Counted from the first letter of the stretch, positions 20,322 to 30,043 are shown. The stretch is 64,000 nt of DNA from Saccharomycopsis crataegensis (GCF_037102585.1 NW_027043829.1:682001-746000), one strand, 5' to 3'. Numbers and translations are program-made. Notes: generated by a model not told the origin, from the letters alone.

Positions 20322-20360
<39 letters not shown>
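20322..20360 (+). repeat. (TTA)n microsatellite
   Basis: About thirteen perfect TTA/ATT units in the cyclin 3' flank. Confidence 0.95.
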
Positions 20361-20834
20361 TCTTTTTATCGGCATAGTTCTTCCCATTTTATCATTTGGT
20401 TTATTTGGCTTATTTGGTTTTTGCATATGTAATTTTCTCTAATTGCAGGTTAAAGTTTTGTTGGAAGTCTACTTGATCCAATGTAGTTAGTGTGTGTAAT
20501 TTCTGCTTCTGTTTTGGGATGTTTGTGTGTGTCCAAGGATTCGTAGTAATCTTCCCCGCGAATTCCATCGTACTGCAACAGGCGCTGAGATATTCGTGAC
20601 TTGTTATGATACGATAGAGTGTTTTAGTGTCTATTATCAATGTTGTTATTGGGGTTATTGTGAGTTGCTATTTATTTATTCTCCCAATAAGCCGCATGTC
20701 GCGTTGCTTGCAAATCAGAATAAATATGTTGCGACACTGGGTGGTATGGTAGGTTTGGGCTTAGTTAGGACCATCCTCGCAGACTGGTTGTCACAAAGTA
20801 ATAAACATTTTTTGTCGTACTAATAATGTGGGTG

Positions 20835-20868
20835 GGGCCGTTCCTTCCCTGTTGGAGCAGCTCGGCCC
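20835..20868. other. GC-rich stem GGGCCG/CGGCCC
   Basis: Six-base perfect stem with a 22-base loop in an otherwise AT-rich gap. It could be part of a structured RNA, but there is no further support. Confidence 0.3.
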
Positions 20869-21388
20869 TGTGGCAATAAAAATATATGCGCAATAGGCCT
20901 CAGGCACTGGCGAAACATGATGATATCGAGTGAGTGTGTGGCCTATTATTCATTTATTAATTCATCGATCGTACATCATGCCGTTATGGAATTATAATTA
21001 TTATTATTAATAAATGCCCAGCAGGAGGTATCTGCTGCAGACTATTAGAATAGGAAGAATGCCGGCCTTTTTTTTTTTTTTTTTTTACGAACACGGATTA
21101 GCCGATCTATTTATTAATATATTACTGTGGGAATATTTCTCTTTAGGGGAGGAGACAAGACAGACATGAAATTCGCGTGTCGCGTGTTGCTCGAACTTCT
21201 CGCATTCTAATAATTGGCGTAGTGGTGGTAGTAGTAGTAGTACTAATAATAATAATCATAATAAAGTCTGTTAGCGCCCTAGCGATTGTTTGACCGCCGC
21301 CAGAAAAAGTTCTTGGAAATAAAATTACTGCAAACGGAATCCATCCCATTCTCCCATCCCGCCCCGTCCCGTCCTCCCCGGTCAATGC

Positions 21389-21407
21389 GGAGACAAAATT
21401 TGTCTCC
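21389..21407. repeat. Near-perfect 19-bp palindrome
   Basis: GGAGACAAA and TTTGTCTCC flank a single central A. A 9-bp arm with a 1-base centre is more like a dimeric protein-binding site than an RNA hairpin. Confidence 0.7.
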
Positions 21408-21477
21408 CAGGATTCTTCCTTTACAGTTGTGTGTATGTATACCTATATATAAATATCATTGGATGTGTTGCTACAGT

Positions 21478-21479
21478 TG

Positions 21480-21510
<31 letters not shown>

Positions 21511-21530
21511 GATAGATGGATAGATACAGA
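21478..21530 (+). repeat. (GATA)n tetranucleotide microsatellite
   Basis: About twelve GATA units with a few substitutions (GATAAATA, GATGGATA). It likely varies in length between strains. Confidence 0.9.
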
Positions 21531-22385
21531 GAGACTACCGGTTCCACCACCACTAGAACCTTCTGAAACTCATCACAGCGCCAATCTAATGCGTAATGGA
21601 TCTAGTGGTATGTGTGCCTTTGTTAATACCAGTAACGGTTGGCCAAACGATGTAAAAGAAAAAAAAAAAATAAGCCATATCGCATGTGGAAATAAAGAAT
21701 TTCATGTTCCTCAGTAGTTTGTTTCTTTTCAAGTAGCTTCGGATTATCGTGACTAGCGATTGTACAAAATTTCGCTATCCGTCCCATCCCAGTCCTCCCT
21801 CCCTCCCATTTGTATAGACATTTTTTCGAAGACTTGTTCGGAACTCATCCCATTTCCTATCCTTAAATTTTAGCGGATTAAAAATAAAAAAATACTTACA
21901 AAAAAAAAAAGCCTGCTTAATTTTCATCGGCAGCGAGGAAGATTTCCGCTTTCTGGAACAATACGAGCAAAAAAAAAAAAAAGAAATGTGGTCGGTACTG
22001 AAATTAATCCGGCCCAGATAGCTCTTTGTGCCATCTAGATTAGCATTTCTCACTAATCATCCATCAGAAACACTCCCCAATTCTGTTTCACTTGTTTCAA
22101 TTCCTTTCGTAAGACATTGATTGATCCACTAGTTTACGCCACTTTTCTTACTGCATCTCGGGAACTGGTTAAATAATCATCCTTAACTCTAAATCATTTT
22201 GGTTATTATTTCAAAATCCACCGATTCAATAGTTAATCAATGGCATCAGAAATTACAACCCACCAATAATAGAAGAAGAAGAAGAAGAAGAAGAAGAAGA
22301 ACATCAATTACAAGAAAAAAAAAGAAAATTTTTTTAAAAGAAAAACTGTCTTTCTTATTAAAATATGATGATAACTATGAAAAGA

Positions 22386-22446
22386 AATCTCAGAAAATAT
22401 ACCAAAGAGAAAAATTACTACAGAATAATCTCAGAAAATATACCAA
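22386..22446 (+). repeat. 20-bp direct repeat pair
   Basis: AATCTCAGAAAATATACCAA occurs at 22386-22405 and again at 22427-22446, 41 bases apart, in purine-rich sequence beyond the wall-protein stop. Confidence 0.85.
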
Positions 22447-22541
22447 GAAGAAAAACTAGTTCAGTAAAATAAAAATGAGAAAAAAAAAAAAAAATAGTGA
22501 AATTTGTAAAAAGTTTTTCGATATCGATTACCTTCTATCAC

Positions 22542-24221
22542 TTATACCAATGCAAGGATCCAAGCAGCCAACAACCCAAGACCCAATGAAGCAGTATCAG
22601 CAATCATGGAGGTACCTACGCCAAAACTATCAATTGTTGGAACGGTTGAAGTAGATGTGGCGGTAGGTTTTATTGTTATTGTTGAGTCAGTTGGTTCGGT
22701 AGTTGGTACAGTTGTTGGAGAGCTTGATGGTCCAGTAGGAGGTTCTGTAGATGGTTTAGCAGAAGGCTCACTTGTTGGCCCAGTAGTTGGCCAAGTAATT
22801 GACTCAGTTGAAGGATCGGTATTTGGCTCAATTTTCGGAGAACTTGATGGTCCATTTGTTGTAAAGCTTGATGGTCCATTTGTTGTAAAGCTTGATGTTT
22901 CGGTAGAACATCCAATGGAGCATCTGACAGAACGCCCATTTGATGGCTCGGCTTTTGGCGAAGTTTTCGATTCTGTAGAAATACCAGCTGTCGACAAAGT
23001 TGATGGTTTCATGAAAGGTCCACTAGTTGACTCAGTTAATGGTTCCGTAGAAGGTCTGATTGTTGGCCAAGTAGTTGTATCTGTGGAAAAAGGTACAGTG
23101 GAAGGCCAAATTGTCGTAGAAAGCGACGTAGAATTAGATAGAGGAGTGGGGGAAATCGATATTGATGACGAGGTTGAGTTGAAAGACAGTGTTGGTGTAA
23201 TAGTACTAAAGGTTGTCGATGAATTGGATGAAGGCGTCGGAATAATTGTTGTAGATGACGAAGTTGAGCTGGATGAAGAAGTTTGTATAGCTGTACTAGT
23301 AGTGGAGGTGTTTTTGGATGAGCTAGTTGGAGTAACTGTGGTGATGGTGGAAGTTGAAGAACTGGTAGTGGTAGGTAAAGTACATGATGAGGTAGCTTCC
23401 CCATGGTAAAATTTCATAGAGTCCTCACTGTCACCCATATAGCAAAACGGAATGATGCTGTCTTTAACTCTAATACGTTTAAGGATAACTGGAGCTGAAT
23501 TATTTGGAAGTTGTCCATTCACACAAATTTTATTATCGGGGTCGACTTCAGTACAGTTATAGCTCCAAAAATTTGGAAGACCCGCAATTAATGTTAGGTG
23601 AGGATCTCCAGAAGAACATTCATAGAAATTTGCGGTATTTTTGTAAATGGATTGTCCATTTACCACAAACTCAAGCAGATTACTGGTTTGAATAGTTTGT
23701 ACTTGTAGCGCACTAAAGCCATAAGGAAGCAGCATTGCCGTCGAAGGAATGTCAAGGGCAGTGAGAAATCCAGTTTCTGGATCTGCTATTGCGCCAGAGA
23801 AAGTGACACCACCTTTAACCACCGTAAACTGAGGCACCACAACAAAATTCCAAATGTGCTGTTGATCGAAATCTGGACATTCCATACGAACCATCAATTG
23901 CGCATAATTATTAAAGTATTCGAAATCGAATATGGTCGTTCCATGTAAAACTGGGAAGGAACTATTAAGGTATCTTTGAGCATTTTCGTCTTGATCAAAT
24001 ACAAAATCTGCACCGTCGTTTGTCAACGTAGGTAATGGCGCACCGAAATAATCATTCCAGAAATCCATAACATCAGGAACTTGGCCAGTGGTGAATTTGA
24101 AATCCAATTCATCAACACCATTCACACCATTTTGTAAGTATATATTATTCTCGGCACTAACAATAGTGTAGAATAAGCCGATGAATGAGAAAAGATTCAA
24201 TATCAGCATTTTTTGTAGCAT
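22542..24221 (-). CDS. GPI-anchored Ser/Thr-rich cell wall protein, adhesin-like
   Basis: Predicted secreted wall glycoprotein of 559 residues. It has a signal peptide (MLQKMLILNLFSFIGLFYTI), then a folded-looking N-terminal domain of about 255 residues with paired Cys, including YECSSGDPHLTL, WSYNCTEVDPDNKICVNGQ and IPFCYMGDS, and N-glycosylation sites. From about residue 285 it is a Ser/Thr/Pro stalk with degenerate short repeats (PSTEP/TTGPSSEP) and one recent 24-bp tandem duplication. The last 22 residues are hydrophobic after a small-residue stretch (DSFGVGTSMIADTASLG), as in a GPI signal. I do not recognise the N-terminal domain as ALS, HYR/IFF, FLO or PA14. It is flanked by unusually long gaps on both sides. 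Function as an adhesin or wall protein is inferred from architecture. Confidence 0.82.
   Translation of the reverse strand: MLQKMLILNLFSFIGLFYTIVSAENNIYLQNGVNGVDELDFKFTTGQVPDVMDFWNDYFGAPLPTLTNDGADFVFDQDENAQRYLNSSFPVLHGTTIFDFEYFNNYAQLMVRMECPDFDQQHIWNFVVVPQFTVVKGGVTFSGAIADPETGFLTALDIPSTAMLLPYGFSALQVQTIQTSNLLEFVVNGQSIYKNTANFYECSSGDPHLTLIAGLPNFWSYNCTEVDPDNKICVNGQLPNNSAPVILKRIRVKDSIIPFCYMGDSEDSMKFYHGEATSSCTLPTTTSSSTSTITTVTPTSSSKNTSTTSTAIQTSSSSSTSSSTTIIPTPSSNSSTTFSTITPTLSFNSTSSSISISPTPLSNSTSLSTTIWPSTVPFSTDTTTWPTIRPSTEPLTESTSGPFMKPSTLSTAGISTESKTSPKAEPSNGRSVRCSIGCSTETSSFTTNGPSSFTTNGPSSSPKIEPNTDPSTESITWPTTGPTSEPSAKPSTEPPTGPSSSPTTVPTTEPTDSTITIKPTATSTSTVPTIDSFGVGTSMIADTASLGLGLLAAWILALV
22843..22890 (-). 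repeat. 24-bp tandem duplication in the wall-protein stalk
   Basis: Two identical 24-base units encoding FTTNGPSS-type repeats in frame, a recent expansion within the Ser/Thr-rich region. Confidence 0.9.
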
Positions 24222-25129
24222 AATTATGAAACTAGCTCACAAATAAATAAATAAGGCGGTGGGCTATATATATTCATGATGAAAAGGTTCTTGAAACTAC
24301 TATAGCCAAACCACTGACTTTTAAATATTTTCTTTTTTTTGTTTTTGTTTTTTAACCAGCCATAAACTGTCTGTTTTGAATACTGTCAAGCCAAGCCATT
24401 TGTACAGTGCGCATTCTCATAACATTTTTTTTTTTTTTTCATTTTTTAGTTTTTAGAATTAGTCTTGCAATAGAGAATCTTAGAAGGTAGTCCATTAACT
24501 GATTTTTTTATGTTTTCCTTGTAAAGATGATATAATATTACTATATTCCACATATTTCTTATAGCACGACAATCAATGGAGCTGTTAAAAACAATATTGG
24601 GAATGTTATTATTGTGCCACTTTTTTCGGTAAAGATTATATATATGCATGCTCGGCGGGGATGAAATGCGTGCCAAATATATTTATATATGTACATAAAG
24701 CAAATAAGTCATAACAACAACGCCCAAGGCGTCCGGAACTATGTTATTTTCAGAACTTCATACTTTATACTTTATACAGTATTTTTTTTTACTAACCACA
24801 ATAAAACAGTCAGTAGTTCTAACTATAATATAAGTCTCTCTACAATCCTTTGATTAATATGAGAACTCACTTATATAAATATTACATGGAGTCTATGCAT
24901 GTTAACACATCTGAAAAGCTTGGGTCTCAATTCAATAATTTTCCTTCCCTTGTATAAAAATTTGAAGGAACATCTGAAACTGCCAAAACATTCCAATTAT
25001 TTTAGAAATACAGTGATTAGCATATATCAAAGCTTGTTAAAGTCTCTTTCAAATCGAAGGGATGAATAAATATTAGCAGATTTTGTGTTTCAAGCTACGA
25101 GTAAAATCGTAGAGTAAAATCGACTGCTT

Positions 25130-25965
25130 TTTCTTCACATTCTTTTTTGAGTAATCTTTTTTTTTAATGTAAAACATTTCTCATTAGAATGATTTCTTTT
25201 GTTACAATGTGTACAATACATTTTCCTACATGACGATTTGTTGTTCCTAAATCCCTTGTTGTTCTTCCACCTTTTGTTGTTATTGGTTTTATGCTTGTAT
25301 TGTTCATCATTATCGTCCTCGGTGGTCACATTGTTAATTATTTGTTCTGGAGCATACGGAAGTTCCTCACCAGGGTGTTAATCTTCCCATTTATGACCAA
25401 ATTCTATCAATTCATTGATCGTTTTTGCCTTCAGAAGTTTCTCCTCAGGAAACCTAAACATCTCTTCATCTTGTTGCTTTTTGATAATGGGATTGTGTGA
25501 TTCAACCAAGTAATACAATTATTTGTTTTTCAAGAACTTAATCAAGTTATAATAAATTTAAAATTCGAAACAGAGAATATTCCTTGACGTAACAAGTGTA
25601 GGCATTCTCTCTAAATACTTGTCTTGGAGAATCTTATCTCTATGACCACTCCTACTTTCACTTGCGGCATCTGCGCACCATGTCGGGATGTACTGGCTGT
25701 ACCAGAACTATCCTGTTGTTGAACATCATTAGATGCTGAAGCGGAAGGATTAGATGAAGTATTCATTACAAAATTGGTTTGTTTATTTGCTATTCTACTT
25801 CTAGTAGATAGTTTTTTCGGATAAGATCGAGTTATTCTTCCTTTCATGACAAATGAAAGCCTTTTTATATCGAATCTAAACATATTAATATCCATATACA
25901 TTGGATTGATTAGTGATTGCGACCCACTGGCATTGTATGGGGGGCAATATACAGATTCCACTTGG
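25130..25965 (-). mobile_element. Decayed Ty1/copia-like LTR retrotransposon gag remnant
   Basis: A fossil on the minus strand. The left part encodes a retroviral-type zinc knuckle of the form C-x2-C-x4-H-x4-C (25174-25215) preceded by a Lys/Asn-rich basic stretch, as in gag of yeast copia elements. The right part encodes a gag-N-terminus-like sequence. The coding sequence is broken in a few places. I recognise no pol region and no flanking LTR pair. It is best read as an old, truncated insertion in the wall-protein/phosphatase gap. The family assignment rests mainly on the knuckle and the surrounding composition. Confidence 0.55.
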
Positions 25966-26414
25966 AGGATCTTAAGATTGATTATACAACAGAATCTCTG
26001 GTACCGAATAATTACACGTACATGTTAGATATTAACAATACTTTTTAGTGAAACTAAAGTAGTTAGTAAAATGTTCAGCACCTCCGAACTTTTCACTATT
26101 CAGTGCGGGTGCACTTCCATTACGTTCATTCGTTCAGTCATCATTACTGGAGATCACTGCTTCGCATAAAGCGGCCACCTGCTTGTAGGCGACAGAAAAA
26201 TTAAAAAAAAAAATCCTACGACTTGCATTGTATTAAATTTAATAATTATTGTTCATATTGTATCTTGATTATCTTCTCGAGCGCAAATATTTCTTGAGAG
26301 CAAATATTCCTAGAAATCATATTAGATTTACCGGGGAAGAGGGTGTCGTTTATTGGTAGTCCTTGAAAGATTCCCCTTCAGATTTACCCGCCTCCGGGGG
26401 GTAGCAGGGGGGCA

Positions 26415-26423
26415 CACGTGCGG
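26415..26423 (+). promoter_or_regulatory. Pho4-type E-box of the acid phosphatase promoter
   Basis: CACGTGCGG fits the high-affinity Pho4 consensus CACGTGSG. It lies 394 bases before the ATG and about 40 bases upstream of a TATATAAA box, the arrangement of a UAS followed by a TATA element. It suggests induction by phosphate starvation. Confidence 0.6.
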
Positions 26424-26461
26424 TGTTTTGAATTATTCTGACACTTTTCCTTTGTTTATAA

Positions 26462-26469
26462 TATATAAA
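26462..26469 (+). promoter_or_regulatory. TATA box candidate of the acid phosphatase gene
   Basis: TATATAAA just downstream of the Pho4-type site. It implies a 5' leader of up to about 300 bases, within which no other obvious TATA replaces it except the AT-rich run at 26725-26745. Confidence 0.4.
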
Positions 26470-26808
26470 CAACAACAGGCTGTCAAAGATACACTCGAGT
26501 TGAACTATTCACAGTAATATCATAGCAGGGAGCTCATCAAATTGATACCTACACGCTAGAGCTCTCAGAAGGGAAAAAGTCACGAAAAAAAAAAAGGAAA
26601 AAAAAAAGACTCATCGAGAGAACATTTTACCCCAAAGAGCTTTCTTGGTATAGGAACAACAGGCATATTCTGCATGAGGAAATCTTAAAATAACACCGAA
26701 ACCAAAAAAATAGGAAGAAAAAATATATTATATATATATTTAATAATATTCCTTCCTTTTATTGATAATATTCATTGATCTTTTTTTTTTTTTTTTTCTT
26801 CACCAGGC

Positions 26809-28524
26809 ATGTCCTCTTCCTTGGTCACTCCATCGTTTGGAGGTAGGAAACCTTTGAGTCGAACCATACTTTACTCCTTGCTTTTCATCAACAGCTCGAT
26901 GTTTATTGCTGCTATTTCTCTTTATTACTTGGCCATAAGAATATCCTCGGTCACTGCATTGCCCATCGTTGTGGGCGACCATGATGGCAATTCTGATTCT
27001 TCCCAAGACTTGTTTCCTACAAATATTGGATATTTGGGTCCTACAAGAACCGCTGGAGCCCCGTTTTTGGCACAAACCAACGCTGCTGCCGCGAAAACCG
27101 GTACCCCAACCTCGAAGGACTATATCCTTCCTCAACCAATTGAAACGTCGGTACAAAGCTCTGATCATCTGCCTGAAGATCGGAATATCTTTGAATTGTT
27201 CGGCACGATCTCCCCATATTATGTCAGCGATGGATGGGGGGTTTATGATTATGCCATGCCAGGTCAATGCAAAATTGATCAAGTCCATGTTTTGAGCAGA
27301 CATGGCACGAGATACAATACCCGAGACTCGCCATTTGCCAGCGTAATTGGGAACGCCAAACAGTTCAATGCCACGGGAGACTTGGAGTTTTTGAATCAAT
27401 GGGAATATGACCAAGGAGTGAATATCTTGACCACTCTTGGAAACCAGCAGTTGTTTGACAAAGGAGCCAGAACTTTTTTCAGGTATGGTAGAATGTACGA
27501 TTGGAACAACATGGATTCCAAAATGGTTGTTAGATCAACTACCCAAGAACGAATGACCATGTCAGCAGAATATTTTCTCATTGGGTTTTTTGGCACCAAC
27601 TGGCAAAAATATGTTAATTTGGAATTGATTATTGAAGAGGAAGGTTTCAACAACTCTTTGGCAACGTATGAAGCGTGTCCAAACAACAATAAGATCTATG
27701 AATTGGGATTGAGCAAGAAAAAAGCTTCTGGTTTCTTGAAAAAATTCCTTGGTAATGCCACCGATAGATTTAATCTGCAACTCGAAGGTTTGTCATTGGA
27801 GCCTGAGGATGTTTATTATATGCAGGAATTGTGCACATTTGAAGCGGTTACTTTGGGGTATTCTCAATTTTGCAAATTATTTACCCAAGAAGAATGGGAG
27901 GATTACGAATATTACAACAGTTGGGTTTGGTACAATGCTAACTTTTATGGGGCCCAGACTTCAAGAGCTCTTGGTATTAGCTGGGTTGAGGAATTTTATA
28001 ATAGAATAACCAATACCACCTACGATGCTTCAAAGCAAGCATTACAGAATAGTACCCTCAATAAAGACCCGATATTTTTCCCCTTGGATCAAAAGCTTTA
28101 TATGGATTTCACTCATGATTCGACCATCACCAATATTTACTCTGCATTGGGATTTGAACAATTCAAGAGTAACTTTAGTGATTCTAGAACTAATCAACCG
28201 TTTGATTTGAGTAAAGTGGTTCCATTTGCTTCGCAATCATATTTTGAGATTATTACCTGCGACGACGCTGTACCAAATGATCGATCAAGCGAACAAGTTG
28301 AAGGTTCAGGAAGTACGAAATACATCCATGTGATTTTGAATGATCATACCCTTGATTTGCATGAGAATGTTCCGAAATATTGCGAGGCTAGAAGCGATGG
28401 GTGGTGTGAATTATCAAGCTTCCTCGAATATATGGCTACACTCTGGGATAGTGCCGAATTTCATAAATCATGTTTTGGAGATATTGATTTGGAGGGTGAA
28501 GCTGATGATGGTGTTCCAGTATAA
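26809..28524 (+). CDS. Histidine acid phosphatase, membrane-anchored
   Basis: Branch-2 histidine phosphatase that hydrolyses phosphomonoesters, probably at the cell surface, to supply phosphate. It carries the catalytic RHGTRYNT motif near residue 165 and the proton-donor HD in MDFTHDSTITNIYSALG near residue 430. There are several N-glycosylation sites and Cys residues expected to pair. Unlike secreted Pho5-type enzymes, the N-terminus has a cytoplasmic stretch of about 20 residues before one hydrophobic segment (residues 22-45), followed by a 100-residue linker. This suggests a type II anchor, or a long signal peptide with cleavage. Length 571 exceeds Pho5 (467). The promoter has a Pho4-type E-box. 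Resembles PHO5/DIA3 or a multiple inositol polyphosphate phosphatase; the orthologue is unclear. Confidence 0.88.
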   Translation: MSSSLVTPSFGGRKPLSRTILYSLLFINSSMFIAAISLYYLAIRISSVTALPIVVGDHDGNSDSSQDLFPTNIGYLGPTRTAGAPFLAQTNAAAAKTGTPTSKDYILPQPIETSVQSSDHLPEDRNIFELFGTISPYYVSDGWGVYDYAMPGQCKIDQVHVLSRHGTRYNTRDSPFASVIGNAKQFNATGDLEFLNQWEYDQGVNILTTLGNQQLFDKGARTFFRYGRMYDWNNMDSKMVVRSTTQERMTMSAEYFLIGFFGTNWQKYVNLELIIEEEGFNNSLATYEACPNNNKIYELGLSKKKASGFLKKFLGNATDRFNLQLEGLSLEPEDVYYMQELCTFEAVTLGYSQFCKLFTQEEWEDYEYYNSWVWYNANFYGAQTSRALGISWVEEFYNRITNTTYDASKQALQNSTLNKDPIFFPLDQKLYMDFTHDSTITNIYSALGFEQFKSNFSDSRTNQPFDLSKVVPFASQSYFEIITCDDAVPNDRSSEQVEGSGSTKYIHVILNDHTLDLHENVPKYCEARSDGWCELSSFLEYMATLWDSAEFHKSCFGDIDLEGEADDGVPV

Positions 28525-29259
28525 CATTGAATGTGCTGTATTTTGCTTTTGTTTTCGTTTTTTTTAATTATTCTCTGTTTTCTTGGTATTCGGTTTGGGT
28601 GAACTAGATGGTTATTGGCATTACGCTTGGCTTTGTTATGCTTTTGAATAATTTTTTTTTTTCTTTTTTTTTCTTTTTTTTTTTTTTTTCTCATTGACTC
28701 ATGATTGAAGAATTTTTTTTTAATTAACCTGCAGTGAAAAAAAATGGCTTTGAACAATCAGAGAAGTTAGAAGCATTTGCCAAAGCGAAGGAAAGGGCGG
28801 GACCACACATAATATAAATGGGTGGATGAATCTAATTTTAAAGAATGGGTCGTCATATCTTTGTCATGGGTGTTTGGGTCTCATGATTTTTGGTTTATTG
28901 TGTGTTTCATCATTCTGAAAACATCACAGCAGTGCAAATAAAATTAAAAATAAAATTGCGACCGGTGTCCCACGGCAGCAAGGTTGGCCAATCAATTGAT
29001 GGAACAGGAAAGAAAAAAAGAAGAATGTGTCCCACAACCGACTGGAACAGATTGACAGCACTTGTTCAATTTGTGCATTAGATGGATAAAAATTAGAACT
29101 TTTGTTTTGTTTTGTTTTCATAAACATGGGTTAGGAATCAATAGACCTTTACTACGTTGCAAAAGTGATTAAAAAGAAGCTGCGAAAAACATGGAGGTCA
29201 AAGGGAGGGGATAAAAAGAGAAAGAATTAAACACTAGATAATCTAATGTAGTCAGATCT

Positions 29260-29307
29260 TTCTGATAATAAACCTCGGTACATTGCACCTTCTATAAATC
29301 GCACCCG
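29260..29307. promoter_or_regulatory. Candidate iron-response elements upstream of FTR1
   Basis: TTCTGATAA (29260-29268) matches the fungal iron GATA-factor site ATCWGATAA at 8 of 9 bases. CGCACCCG (29300-29307) matches the Aft1 consensus YRCACCCR. They lie about 810-860 bases before the FTR1 ATG, far for a yeast promoter, so confidence is low. GATA repressors (Sfu1 type) rather than Aft1 act in CUG-clade yeasts. Confidence 0.3.
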
Positions 29308-30001
29308 GACTAAAAAATACTAAGTTAAATGCAACCCCTCTTTCTGAGACATTTTTTTTTTCATAGGGGTGTGCCGCATATCTAGATAATCACTGATGGT
29401 GTGGACCTCTACAATATCCATTAATCATGGATAGGGATGAGAAATTATTGATCAGGATTAAAATAAATGTGTATTGTAAGTATGGAGATACACAGAGATC
29501 AATTCATGGGTCTTCACTTTGGTTGAGAGAGATCAATCAGCACACGTTTTTTTTATTTCAATTTTTTTCTTTTGACAGTTAAACTTTTTGCTTTTTGGCC
29601 ATTTTATCTTTTCGATCTTTGATTTGCCAGTTTCCTCCAGAAGCTAAAAATGTCGTCGGCCAGGCATTTTTTTTTTTTGTTTTTGTTGTGGTTTTTTCCC
29701 ATTTCCTTTCTCGAATTCGTCATCCCATAGTGGCATAAAACTAAGCAATACAACATTAGCCCATTACTGTTGTTTCCCCCTGTTAATTCTTGCCACACAG
29801 CAGTACCCAATAACTATCGAGGATTTCCCAGTTTGTTGGATTAGTCTGTTAATTTGACTTTGGGACGGCACCACTTTTTAAAATTTTATACAGACCCTTA
29901 CTGTCCCATGCATGAAGCATCCCGCAAAATTGTTTATTGGACCCCAAGCAAAAAAAAAAAAAAATAATTCGAGAAACGGACAAAAGAAAAAACAAATATA
30001 A

Positions 30002-30043
30002 ATGTTGTACACTCTCCTCGCTAATCAATTTGGTAACCCCTAA
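30002..30043 (+). other. Upstream 13-codon reading frame before FTR1
   Basis: ATG to TAA encoding MLYTLLANQFGNP, ending 75 bases before the FTR1 ATG. If the transcript includes it, it could lower or regulate FTR1 translation. Transcript start is unknown. Confidence 0.35.

Larger units (their letters stand above)
20049..22541. other. 2.5 kb gene-free region between convergent genes
   Basis: Both neighbours end here, so no promoter is needed, yet the gap is about 2.5 kb. It holds a (TTA)n run, a (GATA)n run, a palindrome at 21389-21407, two C-rich blocks (21345-21380 and 21779-21808), a GGGCCG/CGGCCC stem at 20835-20868, an AGA-rich run near 22270-22300 and a 20-bp direct repeat at 22386 and 22427. 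I find no convincing protein frame, tRNA or snRNA. An unrecognised non-coding RNA or a decayed gene would fit. Confidence 0.45.
24222..26808. other. 2.6 kb divergent gap, wall protein to acid phosphatase
   Basis: AT-rich. It holds a decayed copia-type gag remnant (about 25130-25965) and, near the right end, a Pho4-type E-box and TATA element of the phosphatase gene. The segment 24250-25100 has no feature I can name. Confidence 0.55.

Noticed and set aside
21888-21897. ATACTTAC, matching the 5' end of U1 snRNA
   Set aside because: The following sequence is a poly-A run with none of the U1 stem-loop or Sm-site features.
22606-23409. Long plus-strand frame (267 codons) opposite the wall protein
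   Set aside because: It is the mirror of the Ser/Thr repeat region: the repeated codons have no stops in this register. The minus-strand frame has a signal peptide and GPI end; this one does not.
25846-26028. Plus-strand frame of 60 codons opposite the gag fossil
   Set aside because: Antisense shadow of the old retroelement sequence; no independent support.
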